Source of the DNA: Scatosoma sp045660265
GTDB lineage: Bacteria > Bacillota > Clostridia > Christensenellales > Borkfalkiaceae
Assembly (NCBI GenBank): GCA_045660265.1
Contig: JAZRDM010000033.1
Coordinates: 1 to 64,000, forward strand
Direction of reading: 5' to 3'
DNA: 64,000 nucleotides
Below, in pieces: positions 25,152 through 32,794 of the stretch; within the stretch, counting starts at the first letter, position 1; each line of letters begins with the position of its first letter. The translations under genes and the position numbers were made by a program. The notes beneath the pieces were generated by a model that did no database searches, had not been told where the DNA came from, and worked only from the letters and a program-made list of their open reading frames with translations.

Positions 25152-26486
25152 ATGGAAAATACTCAACTTCAATTTATCTGGAAACAAATTAAGGACAAGG
25201 CTGAAATGTTGATTGTTCCACACTCTTTCGACGCATTTATTAAAATTCTTGAGCCGATTGATATTGTTGGGAAAAAGATTATTTTACGCTCGACAAGCGA
25301 TTTGAAAGCCACCACCGTTATGAACAAACACGCGGAAAAATTGCGCGAAGCAATTATGAAGTGCGACCTTGGCGTTTCCGATTTTAAATTGATTGTGGAC
25401 GGAAGCAGTATTTATAATTTAGAAACGGATGAAGAAACGCTGAGCGATTTATTCCAAGGCGCGCCCATCAATAAAAATTTCACCTTTGAATCGTTTGTGC
25501 CCGGCGCAGGAAGTAAGTTGGTTTACGAAGCGGCGAAAACGGTTGCGGAAAACCCCGGCGAAGTGTTTAATCCCTTGTTTATTTACGGGGAATCGGGGCT
25601 TGGTAAAACGCACTTGATGCACGCTATCGCCAATAAAATTTCGCAAAACTTTCCGCAAAAGCGCGTGCTTTATACTACTTGCGAAAATTTCTTGAATGAG
25701 TTTTACGAATCGCTGACACAAAAGAGCAGTGCGAAATTCCGTATGCGTTATCGCAACGTGGACGTACTGATGATTGACGATATTCAATTCTTGAAGGATA
25801 AAAAGCAAACGCAGGAAGAATTTTTCCATACCTTTAACGAATTGTCTTCGCAAAACAAACAAATTGTATTGACCTCGGACAAGCACCCCACTGAAATTGC
25901 AACGTTAGAAGAACGTTTGCGCACACGTTTTGCCGGCGGTATGATTGCGGACGTACAACCGCCTGAATTGGAAAACAAAATCGCTATCTTAAAGAGAAAG
26001 GCGTTGGATAGAAAATGCTTTATCACCGACGACGTATTAGAATTTTTAGCAAGCGATTCCGGCCACGACGTAAGAACGTTGGAAGGTAGACTGACAAAAG
26101 TGATTTTCGCTAGCAAATTACACGAAGAGCCTATTACCATCTCCCTTGCTAAAAAAGCCTTGAATGAATCTATTCGCGAAACGGAAGAAAAGGAAGAAGT
26201 TACGCCTGAAAGCATTTTATCTGCCGTTTGTTCTTATTTCAAACAAACCAAAGATGATTTAATCGGTAAAGGGAAGAAAGCCGACCTTGTAAAAGCGCGT
26301 CAAATTTGCGCGTACTTAATGTGCGATATGCTTTCTCTGCCCCTTGTTGCTATCGGGAAAATTATCGGCGGGCGCGACCATACTACGATTATGTATGCGC
26401 GCGATAAAGTAGAAGAGTTGTTGAAGTTTAACGAACGTATCGCTAAAGAAGTAGACGATATCAAAAATATTATTTTAAAACAGTAA
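25152..26486 (+). CDS. dnaA: Chromosomal replication initiator DnaA
   Basis: AAA+ initiator of replication, 444 residues. Domain I is at 1-80, followed by a short linker. The ATPase domain has LFIYGESGLGKTHLMHAI (Walker A), VDVLMIDDIQFL (Walker B) and TLEERLRTRFAGG (arginine finger region). The C-terminal DNA-binding domain carries the signature GGRDHTTIMYARDKVEELL. The start at 25152 follows AAAGGAGA; a longer reading frame extends into the upstream repeat and is not used. It is followed after seven bases by mnmG instead of dnaN. Confidence 0.97.
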   Translation: MENTQLQFIWKQIKDKAEMLIVPHSFDAFIKILEPIDIVGKKIILRSTSDLKATTVMNKHAEKLREAIMKCDLGVSDFKLIVDGSSIYNLETDEETLSDLFQGAPINKNFTFESFVPGAGSKLVYEAAKTVAENPGEVFNPLFIYGESGLGKTHLMHAIANKISQNFPQKRVLYTTCENFLNEFYESLTQKSSAKFRMRYRNVDVLMIDDIQFLKDKKQTQEEFFHTFNELSSQNKQIVLTSDKHPTEIATLEERLRTRFAGGMIADVQPPELENKIAILKRKALDRKCFITDDVLEFLASDSGHDVRTLEGRLTKVIFASKLHEEPITISLAKKALNESIRETEEKEEVTPESILSAVCSYFKQTKDDLIGKGKKADLVKARQICAYLMCDMLSLPLVAIGKIIGGRDHTTIMYARDKVEELLKFNERIAKEVDDIKNIILKQ

Positions 26487-26493
26487 GCTTTTT

Positions 26494-28365
26494 ATGAATA
26501 ACACGGAACACACGTTTATTGAATATAATGCAGACGCCGTAGTAATCGGCGCGGGACACGCCGGATGCGAAGCCGCTCTGGCGCTTTCTCGTTTGGGTTT
26601 AAAAACCGCTCTTTTAACGCTGAATTTGGACAGCATCGGCTTTATGCCTTGCAATCCCTCTATCGGCGGTACGGCAAAAGGACATTTGGTGCGCGAAATT
26701 GACGCCCTTGGCGGTGAAATGGGTTTGGTTGCCGATAAAACGGCGTTACAAATCCGTATGCTCAACGTCGGAAAAGGGGCTGCGGTGCAAAGCTTGCGTG
26801 CGCAATCGGATAAAAACGCATATCATAAGGAAATGAAGCGCGTGCTTGAAAATGCGCCGTTGTTGCGGATTATTCAAGCGGAAGCAAGCGAGATTTTGGT
26901 TGAGGACGGAAAATGCGTAGGCGTTAAGACCGTTTACGGCGGTATTATCCCCTGCAAAGCCGTTATCGTTTGTACGGGCGTATATCTCAACAGCGAAACG
27001 ATTGTTGGAGAAGTGGTACGCAAGGAAGGCCCGAACGGGTTTTCTAATGCTACCTATTTAACGCAAAATTTAATTAACCTTGGCTTTAACGTAAGACGGT
27101 TTAAGACGGGGACTCCCGCCCGTATCGACGGCAGAACGATTGCTTATGAGAAGTGTGAAATTCAACACGGGGACACGGACATTTATCCTTTTTCGTTTAT
27201 GAGCGAAAAAGCGCCCGAAAACAAGGCGCCTTGCTATCTCACGTACACGAATTTGACAACGCACGGAATTATTTTAGAAAATCTTGATCGTTCCCCCTTG
27301 TATAACGGCACGATTGTTTCGACAGGGCCGAGATACTGCCCCTCTATCGAAACCAAAGTGGTACGTTTTAAGGATAAAGAACGCCACCAGATATTCATTG
27401 AACCCGAAGGCGCAGGAACCAACGAAATGTATATTCAAGGGCTTTCGACCTCTATGCCGCACGACGTACAAAGGGCTATGTATTCTTCCGTAGCCGGTTT
27501 GGAAAACGCGGATATTGTGCGTTACGGGTACGCGATTGAATATGACTGCATAGATACTTTGGACGTTTTGCCGACGTTGGAATTTAAAAAAATCGAAGGC
27601 ATTTACACCGCTGGACAAATCAACGGGACTTCCGGTTATGAAGAGGCGGCGGCACAAGGACTTATCGCCGGTGTAAATGCGGCTTTGAAAATTAAAGGAC
27701 TCCCTCCCTTTGTTTTACGCAGGGACGAAGCGTATATCGGGGTATTGATTGATGATTTGGTTACCAAGGGCACGGACGAGCCTTATCGGATGATGACTTC
27801 GCGCGCTGAACACCGTATTTGTTTGCGGCAGGATAACGCGGATTTCCGTTTGACTGAAAAAGGATACGCTTGCGGGTTGGTAACAAAAGAGCGTTACGAA
27901 CGGTATTTACAAAGAAAGGCGGTTTATGAAGAATTGCTTGAAAAAATGCAAGAACGCGTTTTACCCAAAGACGCCGCCCCCTTTTTAGCTAAGTATGGCT
28001 TTGACGAACCCTCTAAAAGCATTTCCTATGCGGATATGTTAAAGCGCGTAATTCCCTTAAAGGAAGTGATGGAATATTTCCACGTATTTGAAGAATATTC
28101 AAAAGACGTGTTGGAGACGGCGGAAATTACCGTGCGCTACGAAGGGTATTTAAAACAAGGTTTGGAACAAATTGAACGGGCGAAAAAGTTAGAAAGCAAG
28201 CTGTTACCCGAAGATATTGATTATTCGCAAATTAAAGGCTTGCGTTTGGAAGCGCAAGAAAAATTAGAGCGTATCCGTCCTTTTAACTTGGGACAAGCAG
28301 GCAGAATTTCGGGAGTAAATCCCGCGGACATTTCTGTGTTGATGGTATACCTTTCTACCAGATAA
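26494..28365 (+). CDS. mnmG: tRNA uridine-34 modification protein MnmG (GidA)
   Basis: FAD-dependent subunit of the MnmEG complex that builds the 5-carboxymethylaminomethyl group on wobble uridine, 623 residues. It has the FAD motif VVIGAGHAGCEAALALSRLG, CNPSIGGTAKGHLVREIDALGGEMG, the GidA signature GPRYCPSIETKVVRF, and GQINGTSGYEEAAAQGLIAG near the end of the FAD domain; the C-terminal helical domain binds MnmE and tRNA. mnmG usually lies near the origin with mnmE; here it follows dnaA and mnmE is not in the window. Confidence 0.96.
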   Translation: MNNTEHTFIEYNADAVVIGAGHAGCEAALALSRLGLKTALLTLNLDSIGFMPCNPSIGGTAKGHLVREIDALGGEMGLVADKTALQIRMLNVGKGAAVQSLRAQSDKNAYHKEMKRVLENAPLLRIIQAEASEILVEDGKCVGVKTVYGGIIPCKAVIVCTGVYLNSETIVGEVVRKEGPNGFSNATYLTQNLINLGFNVRRFKTGTPARIDGRTIAYEKCEIQHGDTDIYPFSFMSEKAPENKAPCYLTYTNLTTHGIILENLDRSPLYNGTIVSTGPRYCPSIETKVVRFKDKERHQIFIEPEGAGTNEMYIQGLSTSMPHDVQRAMYSSVAGLENADIVRYGYAIEYDCIDTLDVLPTLEFKKIEGIYTAGQINGTSGYEEAAAQGLIAGVNAALKIKGLPPFVLRRDEAYIGVLIDDLVTKGTDEPYRMMTSRAEHRICLRQDNADFRLTEKGYACGLVTKERYERYLQRKAVYEELLEKMQERVLPKDAAPFLAKYGFDEPSKSISYADMLKRVIPLKEVMEYFHVFEEYSKDVLETAEITVRYEGYLKQGLEQIERAKKLESKLLPEDIDYSQIKGLRLEAQEKLERIRPFNLGQAGRISGVNPADISVLMVYLSTR

Positions 28366-28383
28366 TTATGTTGTAAAATGAAG

Positions 28384-28415
28384 AAAACGAGCGGTTTTAA
28401 CCGCTCGTTTTTTTG
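28384..28415 (+). terminator. Terminator of dnaA-mnmG
   Basis: Stem AAACGAGCGGTT (28385-28396) / AACCGCTCGTTT (28399-28410), followed by a T run. Confidence 0.92.
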
Positions 28416-28418
28416 TTT

Positions 28419-28435
28419 CAACGCATACCTGCCCC
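28419..28435 (+). repeat. 14-mer motif CGCATACCTGCCCC, intergenic copy
   Basis: CAACGCATACCTGCCCC, identical over 17 bases to the copy at 8676-8692. It lies between the mnmG terminator and the 3' end of the convergent lipoprotein gene. Confidence 0.85.
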
Positions 28436-28457
28436 GTTGGTTTTAGGGAAAAAGGAG

Positions 28458-28919
28458 TTAATTTAATGCTCGGTATAATCGATATTCGCCTAGAGAATCC
28501 ACACAAATATAACTTAAGTCGTCGTAGCCTTTTACTTTGTAAAACGGTACTCGGTTGTTGTTATAATAATTGTAAACCCCTTCACAGATAATATAGTCGG
28601 TGTTTGGGTATTCTTCCATAAAGGCTTGAATATCTTCACTGCGAATAATATAACCAAGTAAATCGCCTACTTCGTTGTGGTCGACGCTCGTTTTTACCCC
28701 TACACCTTGCACCATTTGATAGTGAACGCCGTTATATTCAATGTCCTGCGGAATGGATTGCACGTAAAAGGATTCGCCCGTAGATGAGCTATCGCTCGTA
28801 TCACTGCTTTGAGGCAGGTCGTTTGACGGAGCTTCCGAAGCTGTATCAGCAAGAAAATTACAAGAAGAACACGCTAATATAAAACAAATTGCAAAGAAAA
28901 GACTGATAATTTTTTTCAT
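28458..28919 (-). CDS. Small putative lipoprotein
   Basis: A 153-residue protein with a signal peptide and lipobox (LACSSC, residues about 15-20). A Ser/Asp/Glu-rich linker follows (SNDLPQSSDTSDSSS). The C-terminal globular region (about 50-153) has VHYQMVQGVGVKTSVDHNEVGDLLGYI and several Tyr-rich strands. I do not recognise a named family. It is 12 bases downstream of the glycosyltransferase gene and probably co-transcribed, so a cell-envelope role is likely. Confidence 0.75.
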   Translation of the reverse strand: MKKIISLFFAICFILACSSCNFLADTASEAPSNDLPQSSDTSDSSSTGESFYVQSIPQDIEYNGVHYQMVQGVGVKTSVDHNEVGDLLGYIIRSEDIQAFMEEYPNTDYIICEGVYNYYNNNRVPFYKVKGYDDLSYICVDSLGEYRLYRALN

Positions 28920-28931
28920 TTAACGCCTCCT

Positions 28932-29873
28932 TTATTTTTCGTTTTGGATATTCGTTTCGCCTATAATGTACTGCGGGCGGTGTTTGGTTTCCTTATAGAT
29001 TTTGGAGATATACTGCCCCATCACGCCAAGGCAAAAGAGCTGTACGCCGCCGACAAAGAGAATAATACAAATGGTGGACGGCCAGCCTGCCACCGAATCG
29101 CCATAACAAAGCGCACGAATGAACACAATGAGCAATGCGATTGCAGCTACAAACGTCAACCCGATACCGCACCATGAAGAGATTTTTAAGGGCGCGTCCG
29201 AGAAGTTGACAATACCGTCTATCGAATATTTTAACAGTTTCCAAAAACTCCATTTGGTTTGACCTGCAACGCGTTCAACGTTTTCGTAAGGAAGCCAGTA
29301 CGTTTTAAAGCCTATCCAACCGAATATACCTTTGGAGAAACGGTTGGTTTCGCTCATAGTTACAATAGCGTCTACCATTTGGCGTTTCATCAAACGGAAA
29401 TCGCGAGCGCCGTCTACAACGTCGGAATCGGAAATTTTATTCATAATTTTATAAAACATTTTCGCAAAGAAGGAACGAATTTTCGGCTCGCCTTTGCGAG
29501 TTACTCGGCGTGTGGCAACACTGTCGTAATCGCCGCTTTTGATGATTTCCATCATTTGCGGAAGCAAGGAAGGCGGGTCTTGCATATCCGCGTCCATTAC
29601 CGCTGCATAGTCTCCCGTTACATTGCAAAAACCTGCATACATTGCCGATTCTTTGCCAAAATTGCGGGAGAAGGAAATGTACTTTACACGCTCGTCCATG
29701 GCACCCATGTCTTTAAGCAAGCTTAAAGTTTTATCTTTTGAGCCATCGTCGATAAAGAGCATTTCAAACTCGTATTCGCTCATTTCGCTGGTAACACGTT
29801 TTAATTCTTCGTATAAAAAAGGTAAGGATTCTTCTTCGTTGTAGCAAGGAATGATGAGTGAAATTTTTTCCAT
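28932..29873 (-). CDS. Family 2 membrane glycosyltransferase (GtrB/DPM-like)
   Basis: A 313-residue enzyme. The N-terminal GT-A domain shows SLIIPCYNEEESL, LFIDDGSKDKTL and the metal-binding VMDADMQDPPSLLPQ, typical of dolichol- or undecaprenyl-phosphate sugar transferases. Two hydrophobic helices lie at about 230-258 and 265-292, ending in QYISKIYKETKHRPQYI, as in GtrB, YkoT and related proteins. It likely attaches a sugar to undecaprenyl phosphate for envelope glycan modification. A consensus promoter precedes it. Confidence 0.92.
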   Translation of the reverse strand: MEKISLIIPCYNEEESLPFLYEELKRVTSEMSEYEFEMLFIDDGSKDKTLSLLKDMGAMDERVKYISFSRNFGKESAMYAGFCNVTGDYAAVMDADMQDPPSLLPQMMEIIKSGDYDSVATRRVTRKGEPKIRSFFAKMFYKIMNKISDSDVVDGARDFRLMKRQMVDAIVTMSETNRFSKGIFGWIGFKTYWLPYENVERVAGQTKWSFWKLLKYSIDGIVNFSDAPLKISSWCGIGLTFVAAIALLIVFIRALCYGDSVAGWPSTICIILFVGGVQLFCLGVMGQYISKIYKETKHRPQYIIGETNIQNEK

Positions 29874-29900
29874 AATTTTCTCCTGTACGTTTACCTTTTT

Positions 29901-29929
29901 ATTATACTACATGCGCGCGCGTTTGTCAA
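29901..29929 (-). promoter_or_regulatory. Consensus sigma-A promoter of the glycosyltransferase operon
   Basis: Minus strand TTGACA (29924-29929), 17 bases, TATAAT (29901-29906). Both boxes match the consensus exactly. Confidence 0.9.
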
Positions 29930-29935
29930 GAGCAA

Positions 29936-29980
29936 AATAAAAAGGACAAGCCTAAGCTTGTCCTTTTGTGTTTTTTTGAG
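29936..29980. terminator. Bidirectional terminator downstream of pnp
   Basis: Stem AAAAGGACAAGC (29940-29951) / GCTTGTCCTTTT (29956-29967) with A/T runs on both sides. If it ends pnp transcription, the structured repeat at 29990-30145 is part of the pnp 3' untranslated region. Confidence 0.88.
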
Positions 29981-29989
29981 AGAGCTGTA

Positions 29990-30145
29990 TCGCAGAGAAT
30001 GGTTGATTAGTCATAATGGCTTACCGTAGGAAAATACGAGCAAGACAAGTGAAATGCAAGGGCGTACTGGAAGTACGTAACCGAGCATAGCGCGCCGTAT
30101 TGCGAAGTATTTTACAGGTAAAAATCAACCAAGTGATGCGACAAA
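29990..30145. repeat. Structured palindromic repeat, locus 3
   Basis: Third locus of the repeat family, with mostly different arm sequences but the same plan. TGGTTGATT (30000-30008) pairs with AATCAACCA (30123-30131); TTACC (30021-30025) with GGTAA (30117-30121); AAAATAC (30031-30037) with GTATTTT (30107-30113); ATGC (30054-30057) with GCAT (30085-30088); CGTACT (30063-30068) with AGTACG (30072-30077). Conserved GCAAGACAAG and GCGAAGTAT loops match locus 2 unit b. It lies directly downstream of pnp. Confidence 0.85.
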
Positions 30146-30151
30146 GCTTTA

Positions 30152-32254
30152 TTAGTCTTCAAGTTTTTCCAAGAGTTTCAAATCGATACCCTTTTCGCCG
30201 ATTTTAATGATTTCTACTTTCACCTTGTCACCGATATTGAGTACGTCTTCTACTTGGTTTACTCTCTTTTCGGAAAGCTTGGAGATGTGAACCATACCGT
30301 CTTTACCAGGAGCAAATTCAACAAACGCGCCTACTTTAGAAAGGATACGAACAACAACGCCTACGAACATATCGCCTACTTCGGGATCGTGTGCGATCGA
30401 TTGAATGATTGCTTTTGCTCTTTCTGCGTTTGCTACGTCGCCGAAGCATGCTACGCATACAGTACCGTCTTCTTCGATATCAATCTTCGTGCCCGTTTGT
30501 TCGATAATCTTGTTGATAACCTTACCTTGCTTACCAACAACGTCACCGATTTTTTCGGGGTTAATTTGGAAGGAGATAATCTTGGGAGCGTAAACGGAAA
30601 GTTGTTCTGCCGTTTGAGGAATGCATTCGAGCATCTTACCCAAGATGTGACGTCTTGCGTCTTGTGCTTGTGCGATTGCGTCGAGCATGATTTCTTCGGA
30701 GATACCCTTAATTTTGATATCCATTTGGATAGCCGTGATACCCTTTTCCGTACCTGCTACCTTAAAGTCCATATCGCCAAGGAAGTCTTCCAAGCCTTGA
30801 ATGTCCGTCATGATAACGTACTTGCCCGTTTCTTGATCTTTAATCAAGCCCATTGCACAACCTGCTACGGGTGCTTTGATGGGAACGCCTGCATCCATAA
30901 GCGCCATCGTCGAACCGCATACGGAAGCCATCGAAGACGAACCGTTAGAAGACATGATGTCGGATACCACGCGGATTGCATAAGGGAATTCGCTTGCATC
31001 AGGAATAACTGCAACGAGCGCTCTTTCTGCTAATGCACCGTGACCGATTTCACGACGGCCGGGGCTTCTTAACGCCTTTGCTTCACCCGTACAGTAGCCG
31101 GGGAAGTTGTATTGGTGCATATATCTCTTTTCTTCTTCTTCGTCAAGGCCTTCCATACGTTGCGCTTCGCCAAGCATACCAAGCGTACACGTGGTAAGAG
31201 CTTGCGTTTGGCCTCTCGTGAAGATTGCGGAACCGTGAACTCTGGGAAGAATGCCGTGTTCACACCAAATAGGACGAACTTCTTTAAGCGTTCTGCCATC
31301 GGGACGGATACCCTTATCAAAAATCTTCGCGCGAACGATATTCTTTACAATGTAATAGATGGAATCTTTTACTTCGCGGATTTGGTCGGGATAGATTTCG
31401 CTGAAATGTTCGATAATTTCTGCTTCTGCAGCTGCTTGTCTATCTTGTCTTTCTTGTCTATCAAACGTGTCGAGTGCTGCAAACAACTTGTCGTAAGCGT
31501 ATTCTTTTACTGCTGCGTCAAGTTCTTCGGGAATGTGGTAAAGTTCCATTTCCTTCTTGGATTTGCCTGCTACCTTTGCGATTTCTTCTACGAACGCGCA
31601 AACCTTTTTGATTTCTTCGTGGCCGTACATAATTGCGCCAACCATTTCAGCGTCCGTAACTTCTTTCGCGCCAGCTTCGATCATAAGGATTGCGTCCTTC
31701 GTACCTGCCAACGACAAGTGAATGGTGCTTTGTTCTTTTTCTGCAACCGTAGGGTTGATGATATATTTGCCGTCAATGCAGCCTACGATAACCGAACCCG
31801 TGGGGCCTGCCCAAGGAATATCGGAAATGGAGAGCGCTACGGACGAACCGATCATTGCGATAGGTTCTGGAGCGATATCGGGATCAACCGAAAGAGCGGT
31901 TGCTACAACTACTACGTCGTTGAAAATTCCCTTAGGGAACAAAGGACGGATAGGTCTATCGATAAGACGGCTAACCAAAATAGCTTTATCCGAAGCTCTG
32001 CCCTCTCTCTTTTTGAAACCGCCAGGGATTTTACCTACGGCAAACATTTTTTCTTCGTAATCAACGGAAAGAGGGAAGAAATCCATCCCTTCTCTTGCTT
32101 TTTCCGACATACATACGGTTACGCTTACAACCGTGTCCCCGCAACGAACAAGACACGCACCGTTGGCTTGTTCTGCGTATTTGCCTACTTCAACAATAAG
32201 CTCTTTGCCTGCGTAGTCTGTTTTGAATACTTTAACATTTTCTAAAGATGGCAT
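30152..32254 (-). CDS. pnp: Polyribonucleotide nucleotidyltransferase (PNPase)
   Basis: Phosphorolytic 3'-5' exoribonuclease of the RNA degradosome, 700 residues. Two RNase PH-like cores flank an all-helical domain; the second core has GILPRVHGSAIFTRGQTQALTTCTLG and IGHGALAERALVAVIP. KH (IISFQINPEKIGDVVGKQGKVINKI) and S1 (VGDMFVGVVVRILSKVGAFVEFAPGKDGMVHISKL) domains follow at about 550-695. It lies downstream of rpsO, the conserved order. A GC-rich hairpin (CCGTCG/CGACGG near 32300-32316) lies in its leader, in the place where PNPase-controlled processing hairpins are found in other bacteria. Confidence 0.97.
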   Translation of the reverse strand: MPSLENVKVFKTDYAGKELIVEVGKYAEQANGACLVRCGDTVVSVTVCMSEKAREGMDFFPLSVDYEEKMFAVGKIPGGFKKREGRASDKAILVSRLIDRPIRPLFPKGIFNDVVVVATALSVDPDIAPEPIAMIGSSVALSISDIPWAGPTGSVIVGCIDGKYIINPTVAEKEQSTIHLSLAGTKDAILMIEAGAKEVTDAEMVGAIMYGHEEIKKVCAFVEEIAKVAGKSKKEMELYHIPEELDAAVKEYAYDKLFAALDTFDRQERQDRQAAAEAEIIEHFSEIYPDQIREVKDSIYYIVKNIVRAKIFDKGIRPDGRTLKEVRPIWCEHGILPRVHGSAIFTRGQTQALTTCTLGMLGEAQRMEGLDEEEEKRYMHQYNFPGYCTGEAKALRSPGRREIGHGALAERALVAVIPDASEFPYAIRVVSDIMSSNGSSSMASVCGSTMALMDAGVPIKAPVAGCAMGLIKDQETGKYVIMTDIQGLEDFLGDMDFKVAGTEKGITAIQMDIKIKGISEEIMLDAIAQAQDARRHILGKMLECIPQTAEQLSVYAPKIISFQINPEKIGDVVGKQGKVINKIIEQTGTKIDIEEDGTVCVACFGDVANAERAKAIIQSIAHDPEVGDMFVGVVVRILSKVGAFVEFAPGKDGMVHISKLSEKRVNQVEDVLNIGDKVKVEIIKIGEKGIDLKLLEKLED

Positions 32255-32388
32255 TGTAAAAATTCTCCTTATACTATAATTCTTTTTTGTTCTTGTCCTT
32301 AGCCGTCGCCCGACGGTTAAAGATATAAAACGCGATTCGCCGTGTTTGACTATGCCGTCGCCAAAACTTTAAACCTCGTTTTTCACAA

Positions 32389-32420
32389 AAAAGAGCGAGT
32401 TTAAAAAACCCGCCCTTTTC
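32389..32420 (-). terminator. Terminator of rpsO
   Basis: Minus strand AAAAGGGCGGG / CTCGCTCTTTT stem including two G-U pairs (32419-32409 and 32399-32389), then a T run. Read-through would reach pnp. Confidence 0.78.
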
Positions 32421-32427
32421 TGCTTGT

Positions 32428-32682
32428 TTACTTTCTCAAACCTAATTTTTCGATAATCGCTCTGTATCTCATAATATCTTTTTCTTTGAGATAGTCGAGC
32501 AAACCACGACGCTTACCTACCATTTTCAAAAGACCGCGACGGGAGTGGTTGTCCTGCTTGTGTTCTTTCAAGTGGTCGTTAAGGTGATTGATTCTGTACG
32601 TCAAAAGTGCGATTTGCACTTCGGGAGAACCCGTGTCGCCTTCGTGAGTTGCATATTGAGCAATGATTTCGTTCTTTTCCAT
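32428..32682 (-). CDS. rpsO: Ribosomal protein S15
   Basis: Small-subunit protein of 84 residues, full length. It binds the 16S central domain and contains HEGDTGSPEVQIALLTYRI and HSRRGLLKMVGKRRGLLDYL. GGAGGAT lies upstream of the start. The roughly 70-base leader is in the position where S15 autoregulatory structures occur; I did not resolve a known fold. Confidence 0.97.
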   Translation of the reverse strand: MEKNEIIAQYATHEGDTGSPEVQIALLTYRINHLNDHLKEHKQDNHSRRGLLKMVGKRRGLLDYLKEKDIMRYRAIIEKLGLRK

Positions 32683-32765
32683 TTCTTTTTATCCTCCTAT
32701 GGAATGTTTATCGTACCGCTAAGCAAAACGTAGAGACTCGTCAAGCTTGGCAGCCGTCATTAACT

Positions 32766-32794
32766 ATAATATCATATTCTTTTATAAAAGTAAA
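32766..32794 (-). promoter_or_regulatory. Promoter of rpsO
   Basis: Minus strand TTTACT (32789-32794), 17 bases, TATTAT (32766-32771). It abuts the hemZ stop codon. Confidence 0.7.

Noticed and set aside
24946..25212. 88-codon reading frame over the units upstream of dnaA
   Set aside because: It spans the repeat unit and the dnaA start in another frame; no family features.
31112..32245. 377-codon plus-strand frame opposite pnp
   Set aside because: Antisense of a highly conserved pnp; Phe- and Cys-rich translation typical of shadow frames.
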